From Urechidicola vernalis (GTDB lineage: Bacteria; Bacteroidota; Bacteroidia; Flavobacteriales; Flavobacteriaceae), in the NCBI RefSeq assembly GCF_031846385.1, contig NZ_JAVRHV010000002.1, positions 62,001-126,000 of the forward strand: 64,000 nucleotides of DNA. Reading direction: 5' to 3'. The notes below the pieces were generated by a model, which was given only the letters and a program-made list of their open reading frames with translations, searched no databases and was not told the origin of the DNA. This document shows, piece after piece, positions 8,825 through 16,633 of this stretch. Every line of letters begins with the position of its first letter. The first letter of the stretch is position 1. The position numbers and the translations under genes are program-made.

Positions 8825-9859
8825 ATGAAAAGAATCACTTATATAAGCAAATTGACATATACACTTACCAATAAAGAAATAGAACAGATCGGTAAAATTT
8901 CAGTCCGAAATAACCGACTGATTAATATTACTGGTACATTAGTGTTTTTTGAAAAAATGTTTTTTCAAATTATTGATGGGAGTGATAAAGATGTTGAAAA
9001 CTTATATAACAAAATTGGACGTGATAAAAGACATTACGACATTTTAAAGTTGAAAACTGAAGTTGATATAAATGAAAGACTTTTTCCTAATTGGCATATG
9101 AATACAATCAACCTTAATAATAATGTTGATGATTTATTACGACCAATTAAAATTTTACTCCAGTCGGTGACCGAAACTCATTCAATTATAGAGCGTTATA
9201 CTCAACCAACTATTCTAAAAATACTCAATAAGGGTCAAAACCCTCTTTCCATAAAGCCTGTTGCTAGCGAAAAGGTTATTCTTTTTGCAGACATTATTTC
9301 CTTTACGGCTATAAGTGAAAAATTGAGTTCGGAAGCAACTCTCTTAGTTCTAAATTCATACTTTGAAATTTGCAGCCGTATTATCCTTAAGAAAGGTGGA
9401 GAGGTTAATAAATTTATGGGTGATGGGTTAATGGCATATTTTAAAACTGAAGATGTAGATAATGCACTTAAAGCCTGTATGGAGATAATGAATGAGTTAA
9501 GAAATTTGCGACAAAATTCTGATGAAAATTCACCTCTTAAATTAGTGAAATCTGGTTTTGGACTCGATCAAGGAATAGTTATTGAAGGTAATATGGGTTC
9601 TAAATACAAGAAAGATTATACTATCATTGGTAATGCTGTGAATACTGCCGCTCGATTGGAAAAATTGACACGACAGGTTAAACATTCTTTAGTTTTATCG
9701 AAATCAATTAAAAACAATTCGAAAGAACCGTGGTCTTTTGTTAGCCTTGGAAAATTTAACTTGAAAGGACAAAAAAACACTAGTGAAGTTTTTTCTATTG
9801 ACAACAACATTGTCAATAATTATGATGAAAATAGTAACTTTAAACGAAAAATTGAGTAA
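8825..9859 (+). CDS. BLUF-domain class III adenylyl cyclase (photoactivated cyclase, bPAC-like)
   Basis: 344 residues counted from the ATG at 8825; an upstream TTG in frame at 8789 is less likely. Residues 1-95 form a BLUF blue-light sensor with the flavin-contact residues Y6, N30, Q48, W90 and M92. A short linker helix follows, then a class III cyclase domain (about 150-325) with metal Asp156 (FADI) and Asp200 (KFMGD), adenine-specifying Lys196 and Thr266, and transition-state Asn273/Arg277 (NTAARLE). The whole layout and many stretches resemble the Beggiatoa photoactivated cyclase bPAC, offset by one residue. It should make cAMP in response to blue light. Its last 38 bases overlap the next gene. 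Confidence 0.9.
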   Translation: MKRITYISKLTYTLTNKEIEQIGKISVRNNRLINITGTLVFFEKMFFQIIDGSDKDVENLYNKIGRDKRHYDILKLKTEVDINERLFPNWHMNTINLNNNVDDLLRPIKILLQSVTETHSIIERYTQPTILKILNKGQNPLSIKPVASEKVILFADIISFTAISEKLSSEATLLVLNSYFEICSRIILKKGGEVNKFMGDGLMAYFKTEDVDNALKACMEIMNELRNLRQNSDENSPLKLVKSGFGLDQGIVIEGNMGSKYKKDYTIIGNAVNTAARLEKLTRQVKHSLVLSKSIKNNSKEPWSFVSLGKFNLKGQKNTSEVFSIDNNIVNNYDENSNFKRKIE

Positions 9860-10160
9860 AGAAACAGAAGATTTAATTTCACTAGAATTTGAGCCATTAT
9901 TAACTCCAGATGTTAGAGTTTATGACAAAATAGAAGAATTTAGAAAATTTAAGTATGTTTCAGTAATACTTCATCTAAAAGTTGATTTATTCAATAACCA
10001 AAAAGACTTGAATAAAATGAAACCTGAAATCAACAAATTACTTTTGAACATTTTTCCCGAGCGAACATTTATTGGTAGAGTTAAATACGTTTATAAAGAA
10101 AAGGGAAGAATGCAAACCGAAACAAATTACATGAACTGGAGAATAATTGATGGACTTTAA
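9822..10160 (+). CDS. small hypothetical protein overlapping the cyclase gene
   Basis: About 112 residues from ATG 9822 (or 9825), in another frame and overlapping the last 38 bases of the photocyclase gene, which suggests translational coupling or a fusion of the two by recombination. The sequence is charged and soluble (KIVTLNEKLSKETEDLI... ending NYMNWRIIDGL). I do not recognise a domain. The first ~20 bases of coding sequence recur at about 10798, where they open only a 31-codon remnant. It could be a partner of the cyclase or an unrelated accessory gene. Confidence 0.5.
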   Translation: MMKIVTLNEKLSKETEDLISLEFEPLLTPDVRVYDKIEEFRKFKYVSVILHLKVDLFNNQKDLNKMKPEINKLLLNIFPERTFIGRVKYVYKEKGRMQTETNYMNWRIIDGL

Positions 10161-10204
10161 AAGACAGCTCACAACACAGACTATTTCTCATTGTGGTATT
10201 AGGA
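10157..10204 (+). repeat. element following gene stop, copy 1
   Basis: Immediately after the stop of the small gene ending at 10160. It shares aaagac and (c/t)tcattgt(g/a)gtat(t/c)(a/g)gga with the copy at 10750-10798, with moderate identity between these anchors. Both copies begin at a stop codon, as cassette-end repeats in Bacteroidota genomes often do. Whether it is recombinogenic is not known. Confidence 0.4.
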
Positions 10205-10249
10205 CAAAAAAGAATACATTTAACAAACCAAACGGCTGATTCCGTAAAT

Positions 10250-10747
10250 ATGAAAACTCGAAAAATGAAATATTTAATTTTACTAGTCGCCATATCTTTT
10301 GTTTCGTGCACTGATCGAATACAATTTGACAGGGACAAGGAAACAAAGGTTATTTTGCAATTGCATAACGCGCAGCGTGGTTATCATTTTGATAAGGATT
10401 CAATTTCTTTTGCCAATCAACTTTCTGAAAACTTTGTTTCGGTTAATAGAGGAATTATTTCAAAACCTAAAAAAAGTGAAACAATAGCAAGATACAATAG
10501 TTATTTTTCATCGGTTGAATTTGTAAAATGGGACGACGTTACAAAGCCCATTATAAAATTTTCTGAGAATGGAACACTTGCCTATACTATTGTAGATAAA
10601 ATAGTAAAAGTTGCCTATAAAGACCAGACAGGAAAAACTATTGAAGATGAAACCCATTTTGCTTGGACCGCCATTTATAAAAAGTATGGAAATGAATGGA
10701 AAATTGATGCTGTTATATCAACTGAAAAACCGAGTGATACAGAATGA
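10250..10747 (+). CDS. small lipoprotein with NTF2/SnoaL-like fold
   Basis: About 165 residues from the ATG at 10250 (10265 is also possible). It starts with a lipoprotein signal (ISFVSC). The mature part has a long helix with FANQLSENFVSVNRG, then an alternating-strand C-terminal half ending HFAWTAIYKKYGNEWKIDAVISTE, the usual pattern of SnoaL/NTF2-like domains. No catalytic residues are assigned and the role is unknown. It is flanked on both sides by a similar ~45-bp element (10157-10204 and 10750-10798), so it may be a mobile accessory unit. Confidence 0.6.
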   Translation: MKTRKMKYLILLVAISFVSCTDRIQFDRDKETKVILQLHNAQRGYHFDKDSISFANQLSENFVSVNRGIISKPKKSETIARYNSYFSSVEFVKWDDVTKPIIKFSENGTLAYTIVDKIVKVAYKDQTGKTIEDETHFAWTAIYKKYGNEWKIDAVISTEKPSDTE

Positions 10748-10749
10748 AA

Positions 10750-10798
10750 CTAAAAGACCGTGACTAACTGAGGCTATAATTCATTGTAGTATCGGAAT
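10750..10798 (+). repeat. element following gene stop, copy 2
   Basis: Starts right after the stop of the NTF2-like lipoprotein gene. It matches copy 1 at 10157-10204 at both ends (aaagac..., ttcattgtagtatcgga). It is followed directly by atgaagatagtaactttaaa, nearly the same bases that form the end of the cyclase gene and start of the next gene at 9825. This suggests a duplicated block. Confidence 0.4.
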
Positions 10799-10894
10799 GA
10801 AGATAGTAACTTTAAATAAAAATTGTAAAACCAAAACAACTTACATTTTTGCTAGGTTAAAATTTTCAGGATTTCAAGTCGAACAAATCTAATA
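10799..10894 (+). pseudogene. 31-codon remnant resembling the start of the gene at 9822
   Basis: An ATG frame reading MKIVTLNKNCKTKTTYIF... and stopping after 31 codons. The first seven residues (MKIVTLN) equal the start of the small protein encoded at 9825, and the DNA match covers about 20 bases. After that the sequences diverge. It may be a decayed second copy or just a duplicated flank of a recombination event. Confidence 0.3.
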
Positions 10895-10924
10895 CTTTAC
10901 CGATATCCACTTTAATCATTCAAT

Positions 10925-12349
10925 ATGAAAACATTTATACCAATTCTCCTTCTTTTACTTCTAGCTAGTTGTACGCAAACTAAAAAAAACAATAAGCTTC
11001 TGGATGAAAAGATAGCAAGAATAGAAAATGGGCTACAGCCAAATCTTCAAATTAAAGGAGATAGTATACCAAACTATAATATTGAAGAAAGGTTAAAAGA
11101 GTTGGGGATTCCTGGAGTAAGTATTGCCGTTATAAATAATGGTGAAATTGAATGGGCGAAGGGCTACGGAATGGCCGATAGTTTAGAAAATCGTTCTGTT
11201 ACCAGCGAAACCATGTTTCTTGCCGGATCGATCAGTAAACCAGTCGCAGCATTAAGAGCACATCAACTTGCTGAACAAAAGTTGATAAACTTAGACTCAA
11301 ATGTTAACAATTACCTCTCTAGCTGGAAACTACCCGAGAATTCATTTACTGAGAAAGAAAAGGTAACCACTCGTAGAATCTTAAATCATACAGCCGGATT
11401 AACCGTTTGGGGGTTCCCTGGATATGACAAGGGAGATGCAATACCTAGCGTAGCAGACGTTTTGGATGGTAAAGGAAATACGGATTCGGTACGAGTTTAC
11501 AAAGAACCAGGTGAAAGTTGGATGTATTCTGGAGGAGGATATACAATTATGCAACTTATGATTACCGATGTTGAAGAAAAACCTTTTGCCGAAATAATGC
11601 AATCGAACGTATTAGACCCAATGGGTATGACATTGAGCACTTTTGAAAATCCCTTACCACAAAAATTCCATTCAATAGCTGCAACGGGTTATAGAGCCAG
11701 TGGCGAAGAAGTTGAAGGCAAATGGCCAATATATCCTGAAACGGCAGCGGCAGGTCTCTGGACTACTCCATCTCAACTTATACTTTGGGCTAAGGAAATT
11801 CAAAAAATACAACAATCACAATTAGATGGATTGTTAAAGACCGAGACCGTTAATGAAATGTTGACTGCAGGTATGAATGGACATGGCCTTGGCCCTGGCG
11901 TTAATGAATACACATATGGACATGGTGGTGCCGATGAAGGATTTCGAGCACGTCTTGTAGCCTGGAAAGAACATCCTGTAGCTGTTGTTATAATGGTCAA
12001 TTCAGACAATGGAAGCATTATTCAAGAAATTCTATTGAGTTTGGCTAAAGAATATAACTTACCTGGAATAGATCCAAAAACGAGAGTTGTTAAAACTCAA
12101 ACAGAAGAGCAACTTAAAAGGTTCGTAGGAAAATATAACTTCCCAGAATTAGGTGATTCAGAAATTCGTATAAAAAACAATGCACTTGAAGTTTCAGCAA
12201 ATTTTCTAGATGACCCCATCTTGATTCTTCCAGAATCTGACAGTATATTTTTTGATAAAACTGACGGCGAATACTTTACATTTATCATTAATGAAGGAAA
12301 GGCTCAAAGTATTAAGGTACAAAGATTTAACGCTACTCGAATTGAATAA
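10925..12349 (+). CDS. lipoprotein serine hydrolase, beta-lactamase class C / PBP-like
   Basis: 474 residues with a lipoprotein signal (LLASC, Cys 16). The serine beta-lactamase-like domain has the S-x-x-K nucleophile motif in GSISKP, a Tyr motif in WMYSGGGY and the HGG motif (YGHGGADEGF) that replaces KTG. A C-terminal ~90-residue lipocalin-like extension (KRFVGKYNFPELGDSEIRIKNNALEV) is common in these proteins. Such enzymes act as esterases, peptidases or D-aminopeptidases in the periplasm. True beta-lactam resistance is unlikely to be the main function. Confidence 0.88.
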   Translation: MKTFIPILLLLLLASCTQTKKNNKLLDEKIARIENGLQPNLQIKGDSIPNYNIEERLKELGIPGVSIAVINNGEIEWAKGYGMADSLENRSVTSETMFLAGSISKPVAALRAHQLAEQKLINLDSNVNNYLSSWKLPENSFTEKEKVTTRRILNHTAGLTVWGFPGYDKGDAIPSVADVLDGKGNTDSVRVYKEPGESWMYSGGGYTIMQLMITDVEEKPFAEIMQSNVLDPMGMTLSTFENPLPQKFHSIAATGYRASGEEVEGKWPIYPETAAAGLWTTPSQLILWAKEIQKIQQSQLDGLLKTETVNEMLTAGMNGHGLGPGVNEYTYGHGGADEGFRARLVAWKEHPVAVVIMVNSDNGSIIQEILLSLAKEYNLPGIDPKTRVVKTQTEEQLKRFVGKYNFPELGDSEIRIKNNALEVSANFLDDPILILPESDSIFFDKTDGEYFTFIINEGKAQSIKVQRFNATRIE

Positions 12350-12367
12350 AACTTCGGTCATAAATTT

Positions 12368-13432
12368 TTAAATTTTTGTAGTCTTATCTAACAAATAAAA
12401 GTCTACTAATACTAATGCAGCCATTGCCTCTACAATTGGCACGGCTCTTGGCACTACACAAGGATCGTGTCTTCCTCTACCTTGCATTTCAACCACATTA
12501 CCTTCGCTGTCTATGGTATCTTGTTTTTGAATTAGAGTAGCGACAGGTTTAAAAGCCACTCTAAAATAAATATCCATTCCGTTACTTACTCCACCTTGAA
12601 TTCCGCCAGACAAGTTTGTTTTAGTAGAACCATCTTGGTTAAACTGGTCGTTATGTTCACTACCTTTCATTTTAGTACCACAAAAGCCACTACCATATTC
12701 AAAACCTTTCACAGCATTGATAGATAGCATTGCCTTTCCTAATTCGGCATGCAGTTTGTTAAAAATAGGTTCTCCCAATCCAACAGGCACGTTTTGAATC
12801 ACGCATGTAATCGTACCTCCAATAGTATCACCTTGTTTTTTAATTTCTTTGATATGTTGAATCATATCTTCTGCAACGTCTTGCTCTGGGCAACGAATTG
12901 CGTTTGACTCGATCAAAGAAAAATCTAAATCTTGGTAAGGTTTATTTATAGTAATCTCTCCAACAGAAGAGGTAAATGCATTAATTTTTATTTGTGATAT
13001 CAATTGTTTGGCTACAGCCCCAGCCACTACCCAATTGGCTGTTTCACGAGCCGATGTACGTCCGCCACCTCTATGATCTCTAACGCCATATTTTTTATTA
13101 TACGTATAATCGGCATGCGATGGTCTAAACACATCTACATTGTGCGTGTAATCTTTACTTTTCTGATTGGTGTTTTGTATCACAAATCCAATAGAAGTCC
13201 CGGTAGTTTTTCCTTCAAAAACCCCAGATAAAAATTGTACTTCATCTGGTTCTTTTCTTGCTGTTACAATAGCCGATTGTCCTGGTCTTCTACGATTTAA
13301 TTCTGCTTGTACGGCCTCTAAATCTAATTCCAATCCAGCAGGACACCCATCAATAACACCTCCAATTGCAGCGCCATGTGACTCTCCAAAAGTGGTTAAT
13401 TTTAAAAGATTTCCAAAGGTATTGCTCGCCAT
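12368..13432 (-). CDS. aroC: chorismate synthase
   Basis: 354 residues, the normal length. It contains the three family signatures: GESHGAAIGGVIDGCPAG at the N-terminus, the central YGVRDHRGGGRTSARETA block, and RGRHDPCVVPRAVPIVEAMAA near the C-terminus. It converts 5-enolpyruvylshikimate 3-phosphate to chorismate with reduced FMN, the last common step to aromatic amino acids. It stands alone here and converges on the serine hydrolase with 18 bp between stops. Confidence 0.97.
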   Translation of the reverse strand: MASNTFGNLLKLTTFGESHGAAIGGVIDGCPAGLELDLEAVQAELNRRRPGQSAIVTARKEPDEVQFLSGVFEGKTTGTSIGFVIQNTNQKSKDYTHNVDVFRPSHADYTYNKKYGVRDHRGGGRTSARETANWVVAGAVAKQLISQIKINAFTSSVGEITINKPYQDLDFSLIESNAIRCPEQDVAEDMIQHIKEIKKQGDTIGGTITCVIQNVPVGLGEPIFNKLHAELGKAMLSINAVKGFEYGSGFCGTKMKGSEHNDQFNQDGSTKTNLSGGIQGGVSNGMDIYFRVAFKPVATLIQKQDTIDSEGNVVEMQGRGRHDPCVVPRAVPIVEAMAALVLVDFYLLDKTTKI

Positions 13433-13544
13433 AATTGTAAATTTTGAACAAAAGTAAGAAACTGTTATAAATTGTTAGGCTATATGTCACAAATAATTGC
13501 CAATAGTTCAATAAGTTTTTTTTCGAAAAAATATTCTAAAAAAG

Positions 13545-13576
13545 TTTGAGCAAAAGGAAAAAGCATCATATATTTG
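13545..13576 (+). promoter_or_regulatory. promoter of tRNA-Ser
   Basis: A Bacteroidota-type promoter: TTTG at 13545-13548, a 20-bp spacer, then TATATTTG (TAnnTTTG) at 13569-13576. It ends about 34 bp before the tRNA, a suitable distance for a short 5' leader. Prediction from motif only. Confidence 0.7.
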
Positions 13577-13610
13577 CACCCGCATTCAGGGAATACCTGA
13601 TGAGGCTTCT

Positions 13611-13695
13611 GGAGAAATGGCAGAGTGGTCGAATGCGGCAGTCTTGAAAACTGTTGACTGTAACAGGTCCGGGGGTTCGAATCCCTCTTTCTCCG
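13611..13695 (+). tRNA. tRNA-Ser (anticodon TGA)
   Basis: An 85-base serine tRNA with long variable arm. The acceptor stem ggagaaa pairs with tttctcc (13688-13694), with discriminator G at 13695. The anticodon loop CTTGAAA places TGA at 13645-13647, and the T arm has GGTTCGAATCC. CCA is not encoded. Its last bases recur 126 bp downstream. Confidence 0.96.
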
Positions 13696-13699
13696 CAAA
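13680..13699 (+). repeat. direct repeat of tRNA-Ser 3' end, copy 1
   Basis: A 20-base block (aatccctctttctccgcaaa) spanning the 3' half of the T-arm and the acceptor strand of tRNA-Ser, plus 4 bases beyond it. It is repeated exactly at 13806-13825. Confidence 0.85.
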
Positions 13700-13717
13700 C
13701 AAGCGCAAGGCTTGAAA

Positions 13718-13754
13718 TAAAAATCCACCAAGTTTTACTTGAGTGGATTTTTTA
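13718..13754 (+). terminator. intrinsic terminator after tRNA-Ser
   Basis: An inverted repeat aaatccac / gtggattt with a ~14-base loop followed by a T run. It lies 23 bases after the tRNA and probably ends its transcript. Confidence 0.65.
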
Positions 13755-13805
13755 ATTTTAAGAATTTGGCATTTGCAAAATGCAATAAGAGGGAGATTGG
13801 AACAA

Positions 13806-13825
13806 AATCCCTCTTTCTCCGCAAA
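13806..13825 (+). repeat. direct repeat of tRNA-Ser 3' end, copy 2 (att-like)
   Basis: An exact 20-base copy of 13680-13699. Duplication of a tRNA 3' end is the usual mark of site-specific integration or of an excised element. Only about 106 bp, without a gene, lies between the copies. An 8-bp inverted repeat (aagaggga / tccctctt) also includes the first bases of this copy. Confidence 0.6.
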
Positions 13826-13827
13826 AG

Positions 13828-13856
13828 AAAACCGAAACGAAAGTTTCGGTTTTTTT
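13828..13856 (+). terminator. intrinsic terminator
   Basis: A strong hairpin aaaccgaaac-gaaa-gtttcggttt with a GAAA tetraloop and T run, just after the second tRNA 3'-end copy. It may be the original tRNA terminator, now displaced by the duplication. Confidence 0.75.
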
Positions 13857-13956
13857 ATGCTCACCTTTTACCTAAATACAACTCTAATTCTCGTGCACTA
13901 TATCACTCAATCCATCTATAAAAATTAACTATATTCGCAATCATCAAATTAATCAA

Positions 13957-14718
13957 ATGGGAATCATAGATAAATATTTTGGAGGCAAAGTAGCGCTGAG
14001 CAAAGTGAACAAGGTTGATAAAAGCCTTAACAACCAAACATTGAATGCGGCAATAGCATTTAATAAATATGGTGCTTACTGTGTTCCTGCCTCTACACAA
14101 CACGGCGTGTTAACTCAAAAAATTCTTCAAGGTGATGTGTACGAACCAGATACTATTGAGTTTATGAGAAATAATGTAAAAGGAGGTGACATTATTCATT
14201 CCGGAGCATGTTTCGGTGATTTCTTTCCTGGCCTTTCGACAGCCATGCGTCCTGATGCTAAAATTTGGTCATTTGAACCAAGTAGAGAAGGATTTAGATG
14301 TGCAGAAATAACAATGCTTCTCAATAACATTACAAACATTACGCTTTCACCAAAAGGACTGGGGGAGAAAAGTTCTTCAGAACGCTTAAACACAAAAGAT
14401 AAATCTGGAAAAAGCATGGGTGGTGCAAGTACCATTGTTCCCAAATCTCAAAAAGGAGAATTTGAAGAAATTGAAATTGTAGCCATAGATGACGTGATTC
14501 CAGAAGATAGAAATATTTCTATTTTACAATTAGATATTGAAGGATTTGAAGAACAAGCTATAAAAGGCGCTATTAAAACTATAACACGTTGTAAGCCAAT
14601 TTTAATATTAGAAGACAATAAGGATATCGGAAAATCTGACTGGTTTAAAACCAATATTTTATCGTTAGGATATAAATTCAAGAAAAACTTACATTATAAT
14701 AAATTACTTATTGCTTAA
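13957..14718 (+). CDS. FkbM-family methyltransferase
   Basis: 253 residues. The SAM-binding part has DIIHSGACFGDFFPGLS (motif I-like) and IWSFEPSREGF. The C-terminal half has VAIDDVIPEDRNISILQLDIEGFEEQAIKGA and ILEDNK, the DxEGxE pattern that defines FkbM enzymes. These O-methylate sugars, lipids or secondary metabolites; the acceptor is unknown. The gene stands alone after the tRNA-Ser integration-like site, so horizontal acquisition is possible but not shown by base composition. Confidence 0.85.
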   Translation: MGIIDKYFGGKVALSKVNKVDKSLNNQTLNAAIAFNKYGAYCVPASTQHGVLTQKILQGDVYEPDTIEFMRNNVKGGDIIHSGACFGDFFPGLSTAMRPDAKIWSFEPSREGFRCAEITMLLNNITNITLSPKGLGEKSSSERLNTKDKSGKSMGGASTIVPKSQKGEFEEIEIVAIDDVIPEDRNISILQLDIEGFEEQAIKGAIKTITRCKPILILEDNKDIGKSDWFKTNILSLGYKFKKNLHYNKLLIA

Positions 14719-14794
14719 TGATAAAAGAAAGTTAGTCAGTGTTCGTTGGCATTAATGTTGTAGTGGTTGGTTAAACAATAAAAACATCTTAAAA

Positions 14795-15487
14795 ATGAAA
14801 TCACTTTTTATAAACATTATCACCCTATTAATTATTCAACAAGCTTTTTCTCAAAATAAAAACTTCATTGACCAACCATATTTAGAAACCTCTGCCAAGG
14901 TTGATACGCTAGTTGTACCTGATAAAATTTACTTAACCATTTATCTCTCAGAACAAGATTCAAAAGGAAAAACGTCTATTGAAATTCAAGAAAATAAAAT
15001 GGCCAATGCGTTAAAGAATCTCAACATTAATATTGACGAACAACTCTCGTTAAGTGATTTATCATCAAATTTTAAAAAATATTTTTTGAAACAAAAAGAT
15101 ATTCATAAAGCAAAATCTTATTCGCTAATAGTCTATGATGCGTTAACCGCCGGAAAAGTAATCTTGGCGTTAGAAAAAGAAAAAATATCGAATGTTGGAA
15201 TTGAAAAATTAAGTTATTCAAAAATTGAAGACTTAAAATTGAATCTAAAATCAAAGGCAATACTTAAAGCAAAGCAAAATGCAATTGCACTTACCCAACC
15301 ACTTGGTCAGAACATTGGAAACGCAATTCACATAACAGATCAATTTCAGAACTTTCGATATAGAAACGAGAAAGAATCTTCCATCAAAATTAAGGGAAGT
15401 TCCTTTCAAGATTCTCAACCTTTAGATATTGAATTTGAAAAAATAAGAGTAGAAAGTACTGTTTCCGTAAAATTCGCCTTGGAATAA
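14795..15487 (+). CDS. secreted SIMPL-domain (DUF541) protein
   Basis: 230 residues with a cleavable signal peptide (to about residue 19, AFSQ). The body matches the SIMPL/DUF541 pattern: ETSAKVDTLVVPDKIYLTIYLSE near the start, repeated Lys-rich helices, and KAKQNAIALTQPLGQNIGNAIHIT in the last third. Family members are periplasmic or outer-membrane associated; their function is poorly known and some relate to oxidative stress. It is a single gene ended by a bidirectional hairpin. Confidence 0.8.
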   Translation: MKSLFINIITLLIIQQAFSQNKNFIDQPYLETSAKVDTLVVPDKIYLTIYLSEQDSKGKTSIEIQENKMANALKNLNINIDEQLSLSDLSSNFKKYFLKQKDIHKAKSYSLIVYDALTAGKVILALEKEKISNVGIEKLSYSKIEDLKLNLKSKAILKAKQNAIALTQPLGQNIGNAIHITDQFQNFRYRNEKESSIKIKGSSFQDSQPLDIEFEKIRVESTVSVKFALE

Positions 15488-15490
15488 AAT

Positions 15491-15522
15491 AGAAAAAGCC
15501 TTGAGAAATCAAGGCTTTTTCT
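15491..15522. terminator. bidirectional intrinsic terminator
   Basis: A perfect hairpin agaaaaagccttg / caaggctttttct with A and T runs on the two sides. It lies between the SIMPL gene and the convergent anti-sigma-like gene, so it can serve both. Confidence 0.85.
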
Positions 15523-15545
15523 ATTTTATATAACTACTTTATTTT

Positions 15546-15950
15546 TTATCCCTTAGAATAATAATTCTTGATATACCCTATTTGTACACTGATCATAATA
15601 GCTAAAAACACAAATGCATAAATGGTAACATTTGAAGTTGTGAACCCTAAAGAATATTCAAACGACAATCCATTTGTATAGGTTCCAAAATCTATTTTAG
15701 AAAGTAAACTATTTTCTGCAATCGTGGTGTTTTTCAATAAATAAACCGTTGCTGCAATAATAACCCCAACAAACAACAACCAAGTTCTTTTAGAAATAAG
15801 TGGCTGACTTCTTTTTAATTCTTTCGCTTGCTCAACAGCATAAATTGCATCCATTACATTTTTAGAAAAATCTAATGATGGTTTTTCTTCTGGCAAATCA
15901 TTTACCATTTTCTTGGTAAATAGATCTAAATTATCCTTTGGCTCTTTGTT
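15546..15950 (-). CDS. two-TM membrane protein paired with ECF sigma factor (anti-sigma-like)
   Basis: About 134 residues from the ATG at 15950 (an ATG at 15977 is in frame but less likely). The N-terminal ~60 residues are charged and cytosolic (PSLDFSKNVMDAIY), followed by a membrane segment (WLLFVGVIIAATVYLL) and a second near the C-terminus (VTIYAFVFLAIMISVQIGYI). The start overlaps the end of the sigma factor gene by 20 bases. Position and topology suggest an anti-sigma factor, but no zinc-binding HxxxCxxC motif is present, so the role is inferred. Confidence 0.65.
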   Translation of the reverse strand, partial: NKEPKDNLDLFTKKMVNDLPEEKPSLDFSKNVMDAIYAVEQAKELKRSQPLISKRTWLLFVGVIIAATVYLLKNTTIAENSLLSKIDFGTYTNGLSFEYSLGFTTSNVTIYAFVFLAIMISVQIGYIKNYYSKG

Positions 15951-16524
15951 CATAATGACTGTAAATTTCATGCTCAACCGAGTTCTTAAAAATACTAAAT
16001 AATTTCTTACGCGCTCTGTGTAATTTCACTTTGATGTTACTCGCTGTTAATTGAGTAATCTCTTCAATCTCTTTCAAACTTTGTTCTTCAAAATAGAACA
16101 AATGAACAATTACGCGCTCTTCATCAGGTAATTGATTCATACAACCCTGAATAATTTCACTTCGCTCTTTACGCTCAATACCTTCAAAAATATGTTCTAC
16201 GGCTTCCAACTCGTTAGAGGTAACATCGTTAATCTCTACATTGTTATTAAACTTCACATTTCCTTTAATTCTATCTAAACAGGTATTGTACGCAATGCGA
16301 TACATCCACGTAGAGAATTTGGAATCGCCTTTAAATTTGGCAATTGATTTGTAGGCTTTTACAAAAGTGTCTTGCGCCACTTCCTCGGCCTCTTCTCTAT
16401 GCTTTAACATTTTTAATGACAGTGCAAACACCATATTTTGGTAGCGTTGCACAAGTATCCCAAAAGACTGGGCGTCTCCGGCCAATACTTTTTCTATATA
16501 AAACAGGTCATTTTGATGTTCCAT
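15931..16524 (-). CDS. ECF-type RNA polymerase sigma factor
   Basis: 197 residues with region 2 (FGILVQRYQNMVFALSLKMLKHREEAEEVAQDTFVKAYKSIAKFKGDSKFSTWMYRIAYNTCLDRI) and region 4 (MNQLPDEERVIVHLFYFEEQSLKEIEEITQLTASNIKVKLHRARKKL), without region 1 or 3, as in extracytoplasmic-function sigma factors. It should direct RNA polymerase to a small regulon under control of the overlapping downstream membrane protein. Confidence 0.92.
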   Translation of the reverse strand: MEHQNDLFYIEKVLAGDAQSFGILVQRYQNMVFALSLKMLKHREEAEEVAQDTFVKAYKSIAKFKGDSKFSTWMYRIAYNTCLDRIKGNVKFNNNVEINDVTSNELEAVEHIFEGIERKERSEIIQGCMNQLPDEERVIVHLFYFEEQSLKEIEEITQLTASNIKVKLHRARKKLFSIFKNSVEHEIYSHYEQRAKG

Positions 16525-16633
16525 CGCTATTAAGACGATTACGCTTTTGTAAAGGTTACGAAAGTTACAAAGTATTTTTTCTAAATCTGATTATTTCGTA
16601 TTTTCGTTAGCATCTAAATTGAAAATACAAACT

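Noticed and set aside
10925..12349. Beta-lactam resistance gene
   Set aside because: It has the S-x-x-K/Y/HGG pattern of esterase-type class C relatives with a C-terminal extension, so resistance is not a safe call.
13480..13864. Open frames on the minus strand over tRNA-Ser
   Set aside because: They run through a clear tRNA gene and its terminator and have no protein-like pattern.
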